Of a stretch of 8,059 nucleotides of DNA, positions 6,712 through 8,059 are shown one piece after another; position 1 is the stretch's first letter; the number at the start of each line of letters is the position of its first letter. The DNA lies in assembly GCA_002347085.1 (NCBI GenBank), contig DDWW01000010.1, positions 1-8,059 of the forward strand, read 5' to 3'. The notes under the pieces were generated by a model. It saw only the letters and a list, made by a program, of their open reading frames with translations, was not told the origin of the DNA and made no database searches. Position numbers and translations under genes: made by a program. This DNA is from Desulfobulbaceae bacterium UBA2276 (GTDB lineage Bacteria > Desulfobacterota > Desulfobulbia > Desulfobulbales > Desulfocapsaceae).

Positions 6712-6788
6712 ACCTTATCAAAGTTAGTGCACATAATGCAAGGTTGCCAAAAACTATTCTCATTTAACAGAAGGCATCGTGACCATTC

Positions 6789-8059
6789 ATGACTATTCTC
6801 TCTGACCAGCTTGAAGCTATTTTTCAGGAAATCAAGGCCAACTTTGCCCAGCATCGACAAATTCAAGTCACCCCCATTGCCGGTGACCCTCCTGAACAAT
6901 ATCGCATCACCTATCATATTCAGGGCTTCTGCAAGGCTGACGGAGGTGAGGTCCAGACATGCGCCGACCACGTAATCGCCATCACCCTTCCTTTTGGATT
7001 TCCCCATTTTCCACCCAACTGTAAACCGGAAAGCCCTGTTTTCCATCCTGACTTTGACCAGGCAGCCATCTGCATCGGTGAGTTTTGGGAAAATAACCAA
7101 TCACTCTCCGAGCTCATCCTCCATATTGGTCGTATGGTGTGCGGTGAAATCTACTCAACGGAGAATGCCTTTAATGAAGAAGCTGCTGCCTGGTACCAAG
7201 AAAATCAGCAGAAATTCCCCTTAGACACCATCCAACCCTTCTCCGCACCGGTTGAAATCCCCCTGCCAGCTCCTGCAAAAAACCGTCCCTTCTCCACCTC
7301 TGAGCCACTCACCTTGGACATTGTAGATGATGCCCATTTTGCAAGCAATGAAATAGTAACGATAGACGACGAAGATGACGGCACAGCAGAGGATCAAACA
7401 AAAGATAGCTTTGCCAAAACCGTAACAACGGAAGTTGCCTCTCCCCAACTTTCCCTGGAGCGTTCTGGCACCACTCCCCAAGATCAAGAATCAACCCCCA
7501 AGCAGAATCAGCCCAAACTCAAAGAGGCCCAGCAAAAACATGCAGAAGGAGAGAATTTTGAGCATCAGGGCCAACCGGCAAAGGCCCTAGAAAGATATAA
7601 AGCCGTCAAGGACTTGATCCCAGATTTTTCCGAGATCGACAAAGACATCAGTCGCGCCCAATACTCGGTTGAAATGCTTGGCGACTGGGCGGCCGGAGAT
7701 GCTCCTGAGGAATTCATCGACAACGGCAAGAAAAAAACAGCGGTCAAGCCCAAAGGGAAGAAGGCCGAACCGGTCGAACCCAAATCTCCTTCGCTGCAAC
7801 AAGAAAGCAAATCAAGATCAAGCTCTCGCTGGCCGATCATTATCATTGGCAGTAGCGGTACGGGGGTGCTTATCGCCCTGATTGTCGCCTACCTGTCTTT
7901 TACCAGCAGACTCGAACATGCCGAAACAAAATTTACAGAGTGCCAACAGCTTTTAGACCGAGATCTGTTTGCAGATGCCGAACAAAAATGTGCTGAATCG
8001 CTGGAGCTGACCTACAAGGTCCTTTTTATCAAGCAACAGGAGAAAAACCTCCTCGCTGA
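6789..8059 (+). CDS. Membrane-anchored ubiquitin-conjugating enzyme E2-like protein (3' end beyond window)
   Basis: I translated 423 codons without a stop; the frame is still open at the last base. Residues 1-140 read as a UBC/E2 fold. They show a first helix (LSDQLEAIFQEIKANF), a strand region, LPFGFPHFPPNC (67-78), FHPD (85-88), catalytic Cys95 in AAICIGEFW, a helix SLSELILHIGRMV, and a final helix NAFNEEAAAWYQENQQKF typical of E2s. E2s carry a ubiquitin-like protein as a thioester and pass it to a target. The HPN motif reads HPD here. After the core come an acidic linker (about 176-202), a TPR-like helical stretch (about 239-292), a Lys/Arg-rich segment (314-348), one membrane span (about 349-371) and further helices. 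The basic side suggests a cytoplasmic E2 domain. TGA at 6780-6782 closes the frame upstream, so ATG 6789 is the start; AGAAGG lies 14 bases before it. Partners such as E1, a JAB protease or a ubiquitin-like protein are not in the window. It could be an inactive E2 variant. Confidence 0.8.
   Translation, partial: MTILSDQLEAIFQEIKANFAQHRQIQVTPIAGDPPEQYRITYHIQGFCKADGGEVQTCADHVIAITLPFGFPHFPPNCKPESPVFHPDFDQAAICIGEFWENNQSLSELILHIGRMVCGEIYSTENAFNEEAAAWYQENQQKFPLDTIQPFSAPVEIPLPAPAKNRPFSTSEPLTLDIVDDAHFASNEIVTIDDEDDGTAEDQTKDSFAKTVTTEVASPQLSLERSGTTPQDQESTPKQNQPKLKEAQQKHAEGENFEHQGQPAKALERYKAVKDLIPDFSEIDKDISRAQYSVEMLGDWAAGDAPEEFIDNGKKKTAVKPKGKKAEPVEPKSPSLQQESKSRSSSRWPIIIIGSSGTGVLIALIVAYLSFTSRLEHAETKFTECQQLLDRDLFADAEQKCAESLELTYKVLFIKQQEKNLLA

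Larger units (their letters stand above)
6502..6788. promoter_or_regulatory. Divergent AT-rich regulatory region between two genes
   Basis: These 287 bases separate the starts of the minus-strand cNMP/DUF4388 gene and the plus-strand E2-like gene. They hold no credible ORF. Short repeats seen are TTGCAAAC at 6518-6525 and 6529-6536, ATTGTCA at 6672-6678 and 6682-6688, and CATATCAA at 6655-6662 and 6704-6711, with a related CTTATCAA at 6714-6721. A weak minus-strand promoter may use TTGCGC (complement of 6636-6641) and TATTAG (complement of 6614-6619), 16 bp apart. Confidence 0.55.

Noticed and set aside
8055..8059. TGA at the very end of the window as the stop of the E2-like gene
   Set aside because: TGA at 8057-8059 is in another frame; the E2 frame ends with codon 423 at 8057 and two leftover bases. 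No frameshift is needed because the frame is open throughout.
7994..8059. A separate small gene at the right edge
   Set aside because: The E2-like frame continues through it with helical, charged sequence of the same style.

Overview
The window looks like chromosomal DNA of a sulfate-reducing-type Desulfobacterota bacterium, probably Desulfobulbales. This is inferred from gene content and protein style only (a single-chain SecDF, a YkgJ-type cysteine-cluster protein, a cNMP-binding/DUF4388 protein, LarB) and was not tested by any search. There are six protein-coding genes, no RNA genes and no CRISPR array.

Layout. Bases 1-123 are one copy of a hairpin-rich repeat, cut by the window edge. larB (281-1036, +) makes a nickel-pincer cofactor precursor. 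A good sigma70-type promoter (1071-1098) then precedes secDF (1194-3767, +), a fused SecD-SecF protein-export motor. It overlaps by ATGA a YkgJ-family cysteine-cluster protein (3764-4510, +). After an 89-bp gap carrying a tandem ATCTGTG motif comes a HAD phosphatase (4600-5229, +). A second, complete copy of the hairpin repeat (5267-5417), inverted relative to the first, fills the convergent gap before a minus-strand gene (5416-6501) for a cNMP-fold/DUF4388 signalling protein. A divergent AT-rich region (6502-6788) separates that gene from a plus-strand gene (6789 to the window end, incomplete).

The last gene is the most notable. It is absent from a simple stop-bounded ORF list because it runs off the edge. 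Its first ~140 residues form a recognisable ubiquitin-conjugating (E2/UBC) domain with the catalytic cysteine in place. This is followed by an acidic linker, a TPR-like helical stretch, a basic segment, one membrane span and further helices. This would be a membrane-anchored bacterial E2-like protein, whose partners would lie just beyond the right edge.

How the genes relate. secDF and the YkgJ-like gene are clearly translationally coupled, and the HAD gene may be co-transcribed. larB is separated from its usual larC/larE partners within this window. The cNMP/DUF4388 gene and the E2-like gene are divergent and share a 287-bp regulatory region with several short direct repeats, so they may be co-regulated. 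No functional link between them can be shown from sequence alone.
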